Source: Paenibacillus popilliae ATCC 14706
GTDB lineage: Bacteria; Bacillota; Bacilli; Paenibacillales; Paenibacillaceae
NCBI RefSeq assembly: GCF_000315235.1
Contig: NZ_BALG01000037.1
Span: 1 to 48,516 of the forward strand
DNA length: 48,516 nt
Direction of reading: 5' to 3'
How positions within the stretch are numbered: the stretch's first letter is position 1; every line of letters starts with the position of its first letter. Positions 34,236 through 42,886 of the stretch are shown piece after piece. A program made the position numbers and the translations under genes. The notes under the pieces were generated by a model that did no database searches, was not told the DNA's origin, and worked only from the letters and a program-made list of their open reading frames with translations.

Positions 34236-34766
34236 TCATGTCCAGAAGAAGACGGTGCCTATGGCTGTACCGGTTCCGATCAAGGCCCCTGCCAGACAAT
34301 CGGAAGGATAATGGAGGCCAAGATACATCCGGGACATGGCCACGATTAAGGCGACGGGAAGCAGCACCCAGGTCAGAATCGGAAAAGCCATCATCATCGG
34401 CATAACGATCGAAAAGATGGCCGTCGTATGTCCCGACGGGAACGAATGGTCGATGAGCGGCTTGCGAAACGTTCGTATATTGGGCAGTGCCAGATGGGGG
34501 CGAACCCGCGGGTACCATTTTTTAATAAGAAAAACAGGAATATGACTTACAGCCAGCGCAACCAGACACTGCCAGCCAATCCGTCTCCATGGGTCAGGCA
34601 TGAACAGACCAAGGATAAGTGAGAATGCGATCGTAAATGTTGCTCCTCCGAGATGAGTCATTGTATAGAGTACCCTGTTCATCCAGTGATGATGAAGACG
34701 CTGATTAATCCATAGAAACAACTGCCGTTCACGGTATCCAAGCCATGCGATTACACGGGTCAACAT
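34236..34766 (-). CDS. PAP2-family phosphatase (undecaprenyl-diphosphatase-like)
   Basis: A 176-residue membrane protein with about five helices and the three-part phosphatase signature: KKWYPRVRP (82-90), SFPSGHTT (108-115) and SRMYLGLHYPSD (144-155). Such proteins dephosphorylate lipid pyrophosphates such as undecaprenyl pyrophosphate (BcrC-like) or phosphatidylglycerol phosphate, with the active site outside the membrane. ATG follows GGAGGGGTGAC. It is convergent with trmB; the 105 bases between contain an imperfect hairpin without a T-run. Confidence 0.88.
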   Translation of the reverse strand: MLTRVIAWLGYRERQLFLWINQRLHHHWMNRVLYTMTHLGGATFTIAFSLILGLFMPDPWRRIGWQCLVALAVSHIPVFLIKKWYPRVRPHLALPNIRTFRKPLIDHSFPSGHTTAIFSIVMPMMMAFPILTWVLLPVALIVAMSRMYLGLHYPSDCLAGALIGTGTAIGTVFFWT

Positions 34767-35392
34767 GTCACCCCTCCGTTATGCGATAGATTGTGATCGA
34801 TCATAACAACTATACATTAACAGAAGATAAGGAATTTGTGAATTTTTGATGTCCCCTGATGTCACATTATTCCGGACCGTCTCAACTGCTAGGACATATC
34901 TCCCGATGGCAGCGGGAACGCTTGATAGATGTTTCACTATCGGACGCTGCGGGTAAGATGGTGATAGCTGCAAGTCAGCCTCGGCAGGTTGATTGACAGC
35001 AACCTTTGCGCGGGCTGTTGCCATTGTAATATGATATAGTGTATGCCTATGCGATCCAAGGCGAGTCGGAATGCTTTTATGATCGGGTGCTATTTTTTTG
35101 ACGAAATGGGGGTTCAAGCCATAAATTTTTAGCATTTGGACGAAAATAAAGAAAATATCCCGTCAGAGTGTGAACGCCTACTATTTTACGGTCTTCTTGA
35201 ATGAAAATGGAGCAATTAACGTATGAAAGCCAATACTAGGTTTTTGACAAACGGATGCAAAAGTTGGAAAATCAGGATCGACCGTTTTCTGCGAGGGGAA
35301 ACATGACAAAGGTATGCCATGAAAAACAAAGAAAAGGCATGCTTATAGAAAAAGTGAAAATATCATCAGGGGATAAAAAGGGGGACACCCAC
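34767..35392. other. Long upstream region of the glycosyltransferase gene
   Basis: No gene is supported in these 626 bases. TTGACA (35244-35249), 17 bases and GAAAAT (35267-35272) are a possible promoter for the glycosyltransferase, implying a leader of about 110 bases. The leader contains short in-frame codons but no plausible earlier start. Confidence 0.4.
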
Positions 35393-36634
35393 ATGGTGGA
35401 TAAGTTATTTATCGGCTTGCAGGTGTTGTTGGCCGCGCTCGGGGTGTATCAATTCACCTTGTCGCTGTTCGGCATTTACCGTAAAAAGAAACGACAAACC
35501 TACGACCCGCAAAAATCGTTCGCCGTTATTGTGGCCGCACATAACGAGGAAGCGGTAATTGGAGCGCTTGTCGAGAACTTGAAGCAACTCGACTATCCGA
35601 AGGAAAAGTATGATATCTTTGTCATTTGTGATAACTGTAGCGACAGCACGGCTGACATCGTAAGAGAGCATGGCGTGACGGCATGCGAGCGACACAATCC
35701 TCATCAGCGCGGCAAAGGCTATGCTATTGAATGGATGCTGAAGAATCTGTGGGAGATGCCACGCCAATACGATGCGGTCGTCATGCTCGACGCGGACAAT
35801 CTGGTCAGCATGGATTTCCTGCGTGAAATGAACCATGATCTGTGCTCCGGCGCGCGTGTCATCCAGGGCTATATCGATACGAAGAACCCGCATGACTCGT
35901 GGATTACAGCCGCTTACGGGGTCACTTACTGGTACTGCAACCGGCTGTGGCAGCTATCCCGCAAAAATCTGAAGCTGGCGAACTTCCTCGGCGGAACCGG
36001 AATGTGCTTCGAGAGCCAACTGCTGAAGGATATGGGCTGGGGCGCGACAAGCCTGGTCGAGGACCTGGAATTCACGGCGCGCTGCGTCATGAACGGCATC
36101 AATCCGGTGCTGAATTATAATGCGCGCGTATACGACGAGAAGCCGTTGACGTTCAAGGCGTCGGCACGCCAGCGTCTCCGCTGGATGCAGGGCCATTTTA
36201 CGGTGGCACGCCGCTATTTCTTCCCGCTGCTGTGGAAGAGCATCAAGGAGCGCAATATGGCGAAGTTCGATATGGCGCTTTATACGATTACGGTTTACAC
36301 GGTACTGCTGACGTTTCTCATGACCGCCTTCCTGTGGGTGGACGCGGCGATTTTCAACGGGCCGAATGTAGCCACGTTCTTTGAATATTTGCCGTCATGG
36401 GCGAAAGTGGTGTCGATGGTGCTGACCTGCAGTGTGTTCGTGCTGGCGCTCGTGCTGGAGGGCGTCAAGTCGTGGCGCATTTATGCGTCGCTCATCACGT
36501 TCCCAATCTTTCTGCTGTCCTGGTGGCCGATTACGTTCTATGCGTTCTTCACGCAGAACAACACAGTATGGAGCCATACCGAGCATACCCGCGTCGTGCG
36601 CTTGGAGGAAATGCAGGGCAAGCAGGTATCCTGA
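35393..36634 (+). CDS. Processive family 2 glycosyltransferase, membrane-bound
   Basis: The protein resembles hyaluronan/chitin/PNAG-type synthases that polymerise sugars and push the chain through the membrane. From ATG 35393 (GGGGGACACCCAC upstream) it has 413 residues: one N-terminal membrane helix (about 8-28), the GT2 domain with AHNEE (49-53), DxD-type D133-D135 (MLDADN), ED at 223-224 (SLVEDLEF) and QRLRW at 260-264, then three to four C-terminal membrane helices. The product polymer is unknown. It stands alone, with no export or deacetylase partner, upstream of the infC operon promoter. Confidence 0.88.
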   Translation: MVDKLFIGLQVLLAALGVYQFTLSLFGIYRKKKRQTYDPQKSFAVIVAAHNEEAVIGALVENLKQLDYPKEKYDIFVICDNCSDSTADIVREHGVTACERHNPHQRGKGYAIEWMLKNLWEMPRQYDAVVMLDADNLVSMDFLREMNHDLCSGARVIQGYIDTKNPHDSWITAAYGVTYWYCNRLWQLSRKNLKLANFLGGTGMCFESQLLKDMGWGATSLVEDLEFTARCVMNGINPVLNYNARVYDEKPLTFKASARQRLRWMQGHFTVARRYFFPLLWKSIKERNMAKFDMALYTITVYTVLLTFLMTAFLWVDAAIFNGPNVATFFEYLPSWAKVVSMVLTCSVFVLALVLEGVKSWRIYASLITFPIFLLSWWPITFYAFFTQNNTVWSHTEHTRVVRLEEMQGKQVS

Positions 36635-36665
36635 TTCGGGGCTGTCCCGGAGCGGGAAGAATGGC

Positions 36666-36695
36666 TTGACAATGAATCCGCAAGAGTGATATAGT
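36666..36695 (+). promoter_or_regulatory. Sigma-A promoter of the infC operon
   Basis: A perfect TTGACA (36666-36671) and TATAGT (36690-36695) are 18 bases apart. They lie just after the glycosyltransferase stop and before the L20 leader. Confidence 0.85.
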
Positions 36696-36704
36696 AATTG
36701 AGTG

Positions 36705-36857
36705 TTCAAATTGTATATGCTTTGTATTAAGCAGGAGCACCCGCTTCTCACCTGTCCGACGAAGGTTGGCTGGTTCTGTCGATTTGCCGCATTGGCGGTG
36801 TTTCACATGATCTGGTCTATGTGAGGGATGTGGGCTCTTGAGTCCACATCCCTTTTT
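36705..36857 (+). ncRNA. L20 leader (ribosomal-protein autoregulatory element)
   Basis: The leader contains AAGCAGGAGCACCCGCTTCTCACC, CCGACGAAGGTTGGCTGGTTC and TGCCGCATTGGCGGTGTTTCACATGATC, the pattern of the Firmicute L20 leader that binds ribosomal protein L20. CACATGATCTGGTCTATGTG can act against the terminator that follows. When L20 is in excess, binding favours termination and lowers infC-rpmI-rplT expression. Confidence 0.88.
36825..36857 (+). terminator. Attenuator terminator of the infC leader
   Basis: GGGATGTGG (36825-36833) pairs perfectly with CCACATCCC (36844-36852) and five T residues follow. It is the regulated terminator of the L20 leader, 58 bases before infC. Confidence 0.9.
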
Positions 36858-36915
36858 GTATACAATACAAGTTTGCAAGAGCGAAGTGGGAATTCGATTA
36901 TGGAGGTGGCACACC

Positions 36916-37428
36916 ATTAGCAAAGATCATTTGGTTAACGAGGAGATTCGTACGAAGGAAGTTCGACTGGTCGGCCCGGAAGGCGAGCAGATCGGCATCA
37001 AGCCGTTCCGCGAAGCATTGCAGATGGCTTATGACACGAACTTGGACCTGGTGAATGTGGCTCCGCAGGCGAAGCCGCCCGTATGCCGGATTATGGACTA
37101 CGGCAAGTTCCGCTACGAGCAGCAGAAGAAAGAGAAAGAAGCACGCAAGAATCAGAAGACGGTCGATCTCAAGGAAGTCTGGTTCCGCGCGAACATTGAC
37201 GAGCATGATTTCCAGACGAAGCTGCGCAACGTCTTGAAGTTCCTGCGTGAAGGCGATAAGGTCAAATGCTCGGTCCGCTTCCGCGGACGCGAGATTGCCC
37301 ACTCGGATATCGGCAAGAAGGTTCTTGACCGTGTTCTGGTCGAAGCGAACGAACTGTGCACCGTGGAACGCCTTCCGAAGCTGGAAGGCCGCAGCATGAT
37401 TATGATTTTGGCGCCGAAGAGTACCTAA
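36916..37428 (+). CDS. infC: Translation initiation factor IF-3
   Basis: IF-3 binds the 30S subunit and discriminates against wrong start codons. I start it at ATT 36916, eight bases after GGAGGTG, giving ISKDHLVNEEIRTKEVRL, the usual N-terminus; infC uses a rare ATT start in many bacteria, which makes it sensitive to IF-3 itself. Gene callers would otherwise pick an artefactual start at 36838 inside the leader. The N-domain (to about 80), the Lys/Glu-rich linker (RYEQQKKEKEARKNQK) and the C-domain (VWFRANIDEHDFQTK...FRGREIAH) are all complete at 170 residues. Confidence 0.95.
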   Translation: MSKDHLVNEEIRTKEVRLVGPEGEQIGIKPFREALQMAYDTNLDLVNVAPQAKPPVCRIMDYGKFRYEQQKKEKEARKNQKTVDLKEVWFRANIDEHDFQTKLRNVLKFLREGDKVKCSVRFRGREIAHSDIGKKVLDRVLVEANELCTVERLPKLEGRSMIMILAPKST

Positions 37429-37494
37429 GCGACCTGCCACGCTGGAGAAGGCGGCAGGATGGATGAACACCGAACTTGAGGAGGATTATTGATT

Positions 37495-37695
37495 ATGCCT
37501 AAGATGAAAACGCATAGCAGCTTAAAGGGCCGCTTCAAAATTACGGGTACTGGTAAAGTGCGTCGCCACAAAGCGTACCGCAACCATTTGCTTTCCCATA
37601 AATCGCAACGCCAAAAGCGAAACCTGTCAACGAGCCCGGTTATGGCAGCAGGCGACGTTAACCGCATGAAGCAGCAGTTGAAAAACTTGAAATAA
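37495..37695 (+). CDS. rpmI: Ribosomal protein L35
   Basis: A 66-residue, very basic protein of the 50S subunit with the family start PKMKTHSSLKGRFK and the end MKQQLKNLK. ATG 37495 follows GAGGAGG; a TTG two codons earlier in frame is not the start. Second gene of the L20-controlled operon. Confidence 0.97.
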   Translation: MPKMKTHSSLKGRFKITGTGKVRRHKAYRNHLLSHKSQRQKRNLSTSPVMAAGDVNRMKQQLKNLK

Positions 37696-37732
37696 GCAAT
37701 TCGGAGACATCGAATCGGGAGGTTAATACGAA

Positions 37733-38092
37733 ATGGCACGAGTAAAAGGCGGATTTACGACACGTCGTCGTCATAAGAAAGTATTGAAACTAGCAAAAGG
37801 ATACTTCGGTTCTAAACACCGCATCTTCAAAACAGCGAACGAGCAAGTCATGAAATCGTTGCTGTATGCATACCGCGATCGCCGTCAACGGAAGCGTGAC
37901 TTCCGCAAGCTGTGGATCGCCCGCATCAACGCGGCAGCTCGCATGAACGGACTGTCCTACAGCAAAATGATGCATGGATTGAAGCTGGCAGGCGTGGACA
38001 TCAACCGCAAAATGCTGGCTGACATGGCAGTCAACGATGCCAATGCATTCAGCTCTCTTGCAGCGGTAGCCAAAGAAAAAGTAAACGCGTAG
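37733..38092 (+). CDS. rplT: Ribosomal protein L20
   Basis: A 119-residue 50S protein needed early in assembly, and the repressor of its own operon through the leader at 36705-36857. The family N-terminus [23 protein letters not shown] and the central [15 protein letters not shown] are present. ATG follows GGGAGGTTAATACGAA. Last gene of infC-rpmI-rplT. Confidence 0.98.
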   Translation: MARVKGGFTTRRRHKKVLKLAKGYFGSKHRIFKTANEQVMKSLLYAYRDRRQRKRDFRKLWIARINAAARMNGLSYSKMMHGLKLAGVDINRKMLADMAVNDANAFSSLAAVAKEKVNA

Positions 38093-38153
38093 GCTGGATT
38101 CATAGAGTAGCGCCGCATCGCCGGCAATGGCAGTGCGGCGTTCGTTATAGGAC

Positions 38154-38184
38154 AAGCCCCGGTTGGGAGCAACCGGGGCTTTTT
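38154..38184 (+). terminator. Terminator of the infC-rpmI-rplT operon
   Basis: AAGCCCCGGTT pairs with AACCGGGGCTT around GGGAGC and runs into TTTTG. It may also serve the convergent thioesterase gene. Confidence 0.92.
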
Positions 38185-38206
38185 GCAGTGGATTCTACCC
38201 CCAATA

Positions 38207-38746
38207 TTATTTGCGGGTCGACAGTTGGCTGGCGAGCTGCTTGCTTCCCACCCGTCTTTTCCTTCGCAGCTCTGCCCGCTCCTGTGCCGATTCGTGAAGC
38301 AGCTTTTCTTCCTCGGAGTCGGGGATGACAGGCGGCACGGCCATCGGCCGGCCATATTCATCCACCGCCACGAAGGTCAGGAAGGAAGTTGCCGCGATAG
38401 CGCGCTCGCCAGAGAACAGATTCTCCGAGACGACCTTCACAAATACTTCCATGCTCGTTCGTCCCGTCCAGGTGACATACGATTCCAGACAGACGGAATC
38501 CGACTGCAGTATCGGACGCAGGAAATCAACCGAATCGGTCGAGGCGGTAATCACGTTGTACCGGCAATGGCGCACGGCCGAGATGGAGGCCAATTCGTCG
38601 ATGGCGCTCATCAGCTTGCCGCCGAACAAGGAATCATGGTTATTGACATCGTTCGGAAATACGCGGCTCGTCTTGAACACGCGGGATTCGCGGCATAGCT
38701 TGGGGGCAAGCTCGGATGGATGAACATCCGTATCAACTTTCTTCAT
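38207..38746 (-). CDS. Acyl-CoA thioesterase, hotdog fold (YkhA/YciA type)
   Basis: A 179-residue hotdog protein that hydrolyses acyl-CoAs in the cytosol. The catalytic segment NHDSLFGGKLMSAIDELASI (about 36-55) and the second block SVDFLRPILQSD are typical. A Lys/Arg-rich C-terminal tail follows. I choose ATG 38746 (AAAGGAAG upstream) rather than a TTG two codons earlier. Convergent with rplT. Confidence 0.9.
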   Translation of the reverse strand: MKKVDTDVHPSELAPKLCRESRVFKTSRVFPNDVNNHDSLFGGKLMSAIDELASISAVRHCRYNVITASTDSVDFLRPILQSDSVCLESYVTWTGRTSMEVFVKVVSENLFSGERAIAATSFLTFVAVDEYGRPMAVPPVIPDSEEEKLLHESAQERAELRRKRRVGSKQLASQLSTRK

Positions 38747-39017
38747 AATCAATCTTCCTTTCTATTCAACAGTTCTTCCACACGGATACGGGACAGCGTG
38801 GACGGATGCCGCTTTATTGTACTCCAGAGCGGGAGAGAAGCCAAATCAGTTCCAGGGCGGATGCCCGTATTCGAGTCGAGGTTCGGTCCTCCCCGGTCTG
38901 CCGGAAGAGGAAGGAATTCGGCGGCATGCCGTGCGGAGTTGCCTTCGGTTTCCGTTTTCATCGGCGCGCGATTTCGATACAATAGAGAGATGCGACTTCA
39001 AGAAAAGAGGGAATGTT

Positions 39018-40082
39018 ATGATCGATTTATCCAAAGCGGAAATTCAGCAAATGGTTGTCCATCAGGTCGGAAGCAAAGCCCGCGAGGAGGGGGTTCGCAT
39101 CTCTCATGCGCTGTATGATGTGCCGAGCGATGAAGTGAAGGCCACGCTGATGAAGTATCTCATTTCCAGCTTCAAATTCGACGCCTTCTACCGCTTTCAT
39201 CATGAGGCCGAGCTGCCGTTGAATGAGGTATACACATACGCAAGCCGCATGTTTCAACAGGCGGATTCCTTTCACGAGCAGTCCGTTCATGTGCTGCATC
39301 ATTTGTACGAGCAATCCTCCCATCCGCAGATCAAGCCGGGGGAGCTGTATGTTGTTCATCTGAACAACATTTTGTACAACAACTTCAGCATCGACGCCGT
39401 CGGCATCATGAAATCGGAGCATAAGGACGTCTTTCTGCAGGTGCAGGAGCGCAATCCGGAAGAGCTTCAGGTCAGCATCCAGGAAGGAACGAACATCCGC
39501 AAGCTGGACAAGGGCTGCCTTATTCTCAACGTGCGGGCGGAGGCAGGCTATTCGGTCGGCATCGTCGACACTTCGGCAGGCAAGAACAACGAAGCGGCCC
39601 AATATTGGCAGGAAAATTTTTTGAATGTGCGGCTGTTGGAGGACGAGCATTATTTGACGGATAAGTATATCGAAATGTGCACGCACTTCTATGAGGATGT
39701 CATCGCCGCTTCGGCCGAGGAACCGCCGGAGAAGAAAGAAAAGCTGGAGTTCATTCACCATACGATGGAGTACTTCGCCAAGCACGAGCAGTTCGAGGAG
39801 GAGACCTTTGCCGAGGAGGTTATCGTGCAGCCGGAGATCATGCCCATCTTCAAGGTGTATAAGGAGACCTACGAGGAAGCGAACGAGCTGCCTCCGCTGA
39901 ATGAATTTCCGATCTCCCAGGCTGCCTTGAAAAAAGCGAAGCGAACGTATAAAAACAATATCCGGACCGATACGGGAGTCGAACTGAAGCTGAAGAGCGA
40001 GAGCTTCGCTTACGTAGAGAAGGGCTTCGATGAAGAGCGGGGCATGCACTACTATAAAGTTTTCTATCACGAGGAAGAATAG
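39018..40082 (+). CDS. 37-kDa nucleoid-associated protein (NdpA/YejK family)
   Basis: A 354-residue cytosolic protein whose two-domain layout (KAEIQQMVVHQVG at the start, ELYVVHLNNILYNNFSIDAVGIMKSE in the middle, QYWQENFLNVR later) follows the nucleoid-associated NdpA family. It is probably DNA-associated; the role in Firmicutes is undefined. ATG 39018 follows GAGGG; the frame stays open upstream but without a ribosome site. The 38753-39017 upstream region contains no other gene. Confidence 0.8.
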   Translation: MIDLSKAEIQQMVVHQVGSKAREEGVRISHALYDVPSDEVKATLMKYLISSFKFDAFYRFHHEAELPLNEVYTYASRMFQQADSFHEQSVHVLHHLYEQSSHPQIKPGELYVVHLNNILYNNFSIDAVGIMKSEHKDVFLQVQERNPEELQVSIQEGTNIRKLDKGCLILNVRAEAGYSVGIVDTSAGKNNEAAQYWQENFLNVRLLEDEHYLTDKYIEMCTHFYEDVIAASAEEPPEKKEKLEFIHHTMEYFAKHEQFEEETFAEEVIVQPEIMPIFKVYKETYEEANELPPLNEFPISQAALKKAKRTYKNNIRTDTGVELKLKSESFAYVEKGFDEERGMHYYKVFYHEEE

Positions 40083-40213
40083 AATTGCGGGAGGTGCCAG
40101 CGCAAGCTTGAGAGCTTGCGAGACCCAGATTTGAGAAGGGAGGGCCATCATACAGACGGGAAGTGGTTGGATAGAATACCTTGTATGGAATCAACCGTGA
40201 AGGAGGGATTCGC

Positions 40214-40498
40214 ATGCGGGGTGTTACGAAGGTTCAGGCTTCCAAGCTTATCGGCAAACGGATCTATGCGCTGCACAAAAACGGCTCTGTCGTGTCCGGC
40301 AAGCTGATTCGCATTTCCGGCAACCGGCTGGTGCTGGAGCGACCGAAGAGTAAAAAAGTAAAAACAAAAGCGATTATTCCATTGGTTTTATTCGATCTTC
40401 TCGCCATCGGTACAGCCCCTTACGCCTATGGGGGATACCCTTACGGGGGTTATGGGGGGTACGGGTATGGAGGCTATCCGAACGGTTATTTTTGGTAA
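40214..40498 (+). CDS. Small protein with Sm-like N-terminus and Gly/Tyr-rich tail
   Basis: From ATG 40214 (GGAGGGATTCGC upstream) it has 94 residues. Residues 1-55 resemble a small beta-barrel (GKRIYALHKNGSVVSGKLIRISGNRLVLE, an Sm-like strand-turn pattern), followed by a basic patch PKSKKVKTK, a hydrophobic segment IIPLVLFDLLAIGTA and a tail of YGGYPYGGYGGYGYGGYPNG repeats ending in FW. Tyr/Gly-rich tails of this type occur in spore coat proteins, and a spore-surface role is inferred. The preceding 40083-40213 bases show nothing else. Confidence 0.7.
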   Translation: MRGVTKVQASKLIGKRIYALHKNGSVVSGKLIRISGNRLVLERPKSKKVKTKAIIPLVLFDLLAIGTAPYAYGGYPYGGYGGYGYGGYPNGYFW

Positions 40499-40555
40499 AC
40501 GAATACGGCCAACCATTACATCCAAGACGAGCGGGTCACATGAGGATAGGGGAGC

Positions 40556-40583
40556 GGAGAGCCTGGGGGACCTCAGGCTCTCC
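40556..40583. terminator. Hairpin between the Gly/Tyr-rich protein and the GNAT gene
   Basis: GGAGAGCCTG and CAGGCTCTCC pair perfectly around eight bases. Without a T-run it is a weak terminator for either convergent gene. Confidence 0.5.
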
Positions 40584-40611
40584 TGCTGTCTCCGGAAGTA
40601 TTAGGCGAGGG

Positions 40612-41061
40612 TCAGCGCCTGTCCAGCGGCTTCTCCATCTCGTGGCAGGCGATCTGCATGATGTACCGCCTAACCAGGTAGCCGTGCCGCTCGTAGAATC
40701 GCCGTGCTACGCCGTTGCCTTGATCTACATAGACGCGGGAGAGGAGGCAGCGCTGCTTGCGCCCGTACCGTTCCGCCCGTTCCAGAAGCGCGGCGCCGCA
40801 TCCTTTGCCTTGGGAGGTACTGCTGACGGCGAGCAGATCAATCAACAGGATGTTGTTCCTGGCTTGGACAAGCGCGAAGCCGACAGCCTGATTTCTGCGG
40901 TTCGCGGCGACATAAGTGACGCCGTCCCGAAGTCGAACCGGAATACCCTTCAGCACCTGGCTCTCCTCCCATATGAGGTTAGAATGGGGGAGCAACTCCT
41001 CCAAAATAAGGCGGCGGATGATACGATCATCGGAAGCGGGGCGCCGAAGCCGGATGTTCAT
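40612..41061 (-). CDS. GNAT-family N-acetyltransferase
   Basis: A 149-residue acetyltransferase with the acetyl-CoA binding pattern LLAVSSTSQGKGCGAALLERAE (Q/R-x-x-G-x-G/A) near residues 75-95 and the late VYVDQGNGVARRFYERHGY motif (strand 5 with the catalytic-type Tyr). The acceptor cannot be told from sequence. ATG follows AAGGGGGAATCGGGC. It is a single gene between hairpins; 41062-41312 is a plain promoter region with no obvious gene. Confidence 0.88.
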   Translation of the reverse strand: MNIRLRRPASDDRIIRRLILEELLPHSNLIWEESQVLKGIPVRLRDGVTYVAANRRNQAVGFALVQARNNILLIDLLAVSSTSQGKGCGAALLERAERYGRKQRCLLSRVYVDQGNGVARRFYERHGYLVRRYIMQIACHEMEKPLDRR

Positions 41062-41312
41062 GCCCGATTCCCCCTTTGCTATATCGCGAATGATATATTA
41101 TATGTGCCGCCTTCGTCTCCCGTGCCGATTTCGAGTTTCCGATTCCAGGCATATCGCGAAGCAATGCTGCCTTTTTGCTGACTGATAAACTCAATAACAA
41201 ACATAAAAATTTTCATCGAGTCACACTGATCAGCAAGGCTTAACGAGATTTGTAACATGATGTGGTAAAATAATGACATATCATGCACGCCACATGGAGG
41301 AGATGAAGCGAG

Positions 41313-42389
41313 ATGGAACAACAATCTCAGGTCCGTTTGACGGCCTTATCAAGCAAAGGAGGCTGCGGCTGCAAAATAGGTCCGGCCGATCTGTCCCAAG
41401 TGCTGCGTCAGCTTCCGAAGAGGGAGAGGCACCCGGATCTTCTGGTCGGATTGGATACGAGCGACGACGCCGGCGTCTTCCGGCTGAACGATGAACTGGC
41501 ACTCGTGCAGACTGTCGATTTTTTCACGCCGATCGTCGATGATCCGTATTCATTCGGCCAGGTGGCTGCGGCCAATGCGCTTAGCGACATCTATGCGATG
41601 GGCGGCAAGCCGCTTACGGCGCTCAATATTGTTGCGTTCCCGATCTCGAAGCTGGACAAATCGGTGCTCGCCGATATATTGCGGGGGGCTGGAGACAAGG
41701 TTGCTGAGGCGGGAGCGACGCTGGTGGGCGGCCATTCAATTGATGATCCGGAGCCGAAGTTCGGCATGGCGGTTACCGGCCTGATCCACCCGGATCGGGT
41801 ATTGACCAATGCGGGGGCTCGTCCGGGCGACAAGCTGATCTTGACGAAGCCGATCGGTGTCGGCATTATGACGACGTCGCTGAAGCGGGATCTGCTCCGG
41901 CCGGAGGAGATCGAGGTCGTCACCCGCACGATGACGACGCTGAACAAGAGCGCCGCGGAGGTAATGATGGATTTCCGCGTCCATGCCTGCACGGATGTGA
42001 CCGGCTTCGGCCTGATGGGCCACAGCCTGGAGATGGCCAAGGGAAGCGGCGTCGGGCTTCATATCTACGCGGAGCAGGTGCCTGTCCTGCCGCGCGTCCG
42101 CGAGCTTGCGGAGAGCGCAGCGGTTCCCGGCGGAACGAAAAACAACTTCCGCCATGTGCAGGACAGCGTCCGGTTCGATGAGCGGCTGGACGAGATCGCA
42201 CAGTGGATACTGTGCGATGCCGTCACCTCCGGCGGGCTCCTGCTCTCTGTCGCGGCGGAGGATGCGGAACCGCTCGTGGCCGCCATGCGGGAGCGGGGCG
42301 TCGCAGCGGCATGCGTCGGTGAAGTCGTCGCCGAGCATGCGAATGAGATTCACGTTACCGGCGCGGAAGTCGGCTCGGACCGCCGTTAA
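41313..42389 (+). CDS. selD: Selenide, water dikinase SelD (Cys form)
   Basis: SelD makes selenophosphate from selenide and ATP, the donor for selenocysteine and 2-selenouridine in tRNA. The nucleotide-binding Gly-rich loop GGCGCKIGP has the catalytic C18 where some species carry selenocysteine, and the essential K21. AIR-synthase-type motifs follow (DDAGVF, DFFTPIVDD, NALSDIYAMGG, GGHSIDDPEPKFG, DVTGFGLMGH). At 358 residues it is full length. No selA, selB, selC or ybbB/mnmH is in the window. ATG follows GGAGGAG. Its stop overlaps that of the convergent brxC-like gene. Confidence 0.95.
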   Translation: MEQQSQVRLTALSSKGGCGCKIGPADLSQVLRQLPKRERHPDLLVGLDTSDDAGVFRLNDELALVQTVDFFTPIVDDPYSFGQVAAANALSDIYAMGGKPLTALNIVAFPISKLDKSVLADILRGAGDKVAEAGATLVGGHSIDDPEPKFGMAVTGLIHPDRVLTNAGARPGDKLILTKPIGVGIMTTSLKRDLLRPEEIEVVTRTMTTLNKSAAEVMMDFRVHACTDVTGFGLMGHSLEMAKGSGVGLHIYAEQVPVLPRVRELAESAAVPGGTKNNFRHVQDSVRFDERLDEIAQWILCDAVTSGGLLLSVAAEDAEPLVAAMRERGVAAACVGEVVAEHANEIHVTGAEVGSDRR

Positions 42390-42748
42390 GGCTGGCCGTA
42401 CAGCATCGCGGCCCGGCATAACTGCTGCGAATTGATCTGCTGATGTCCGGCATGCCAGACGGTCCGCCCTTGGCGGATAAGCAGAATCTGGGGGGACACA
42501 TGCGGAATTCCGAGCTCTCTCGCCACGCGCTCGGACAAATGCTGTTCCTCAACGACACGGATGACGCCGATCGCGAAGCGGGAGGCAATCTCCGGATAGC
42601 GGTGTACAAAATGATTGATCCCGACATGCGCGACCTTGCTCGAGCCGCACTGGGAGCTGTGCTTATATAGGAGCAGCGGCTTCTCGGCGGATAGCTGGAG
42701 CATCCGGGTAAGCTGCTCATCGGATTGGATGATCGGAAGTCCTGACAT
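42386..42748 (-). CDS. brxC: Bacillithiol-system redox protein YtxJ/BrxC-like
   Basis: A 120-residue thioredoxin-fold protein with one active-site cysteine, C34 in YKHSSQCGSS, of the DUF2847/YtxJ family linked to bacillithiol redox control. A C-terminal VSPQILLIRQGRTVWHAGH with the usual cis-Pro region completes the fold. ATG 42748 follows GGAGGAGAAGCCCCG; the longer frame to 42868 has no ribosome site. Its stop and that of selD overlap by three bases, so the genes are tightly convergent. Confidence 0.85.
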   Translation of the reverse strand: MSGLPIIQSDEQLTRMLQLSAEKPLLLYKHSSQCGSSKVAHVGINHFVHRYPEIASRFAIGVIRVVEEQHLSERVARELGIPHVSPQILLIRQGRTVWHAGHQQINSQQLCRAAMLYGQP

Positions 42749-42886
42749 CGGGGCTTCTCCTCCTTGTTCCGGCCATCGGATGACGGGGCATGGCAGTGGA
42801 CTACCTGGTTCTAGCCTGGGCGGAACCGACATACAATGGAATTGAATTGATCCGTTAAAGCGATGCATCCGAGGGGGAGTCTGTTC

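Noticed and set aside
34779-35135. 118-codon minus-strand ORF before the PAP2 gene
   Set aside because: No ribosome site and no protein-like hydrophobic pattern; taken as an intergenic open frame.
39027-40151. 374-codon minus-strand ORF opposite the nucleoid-associated protein gene
   Set aside because: Leu/Arg/His-rich antisense frame; the sense gene has a ribosome site and family motifs.
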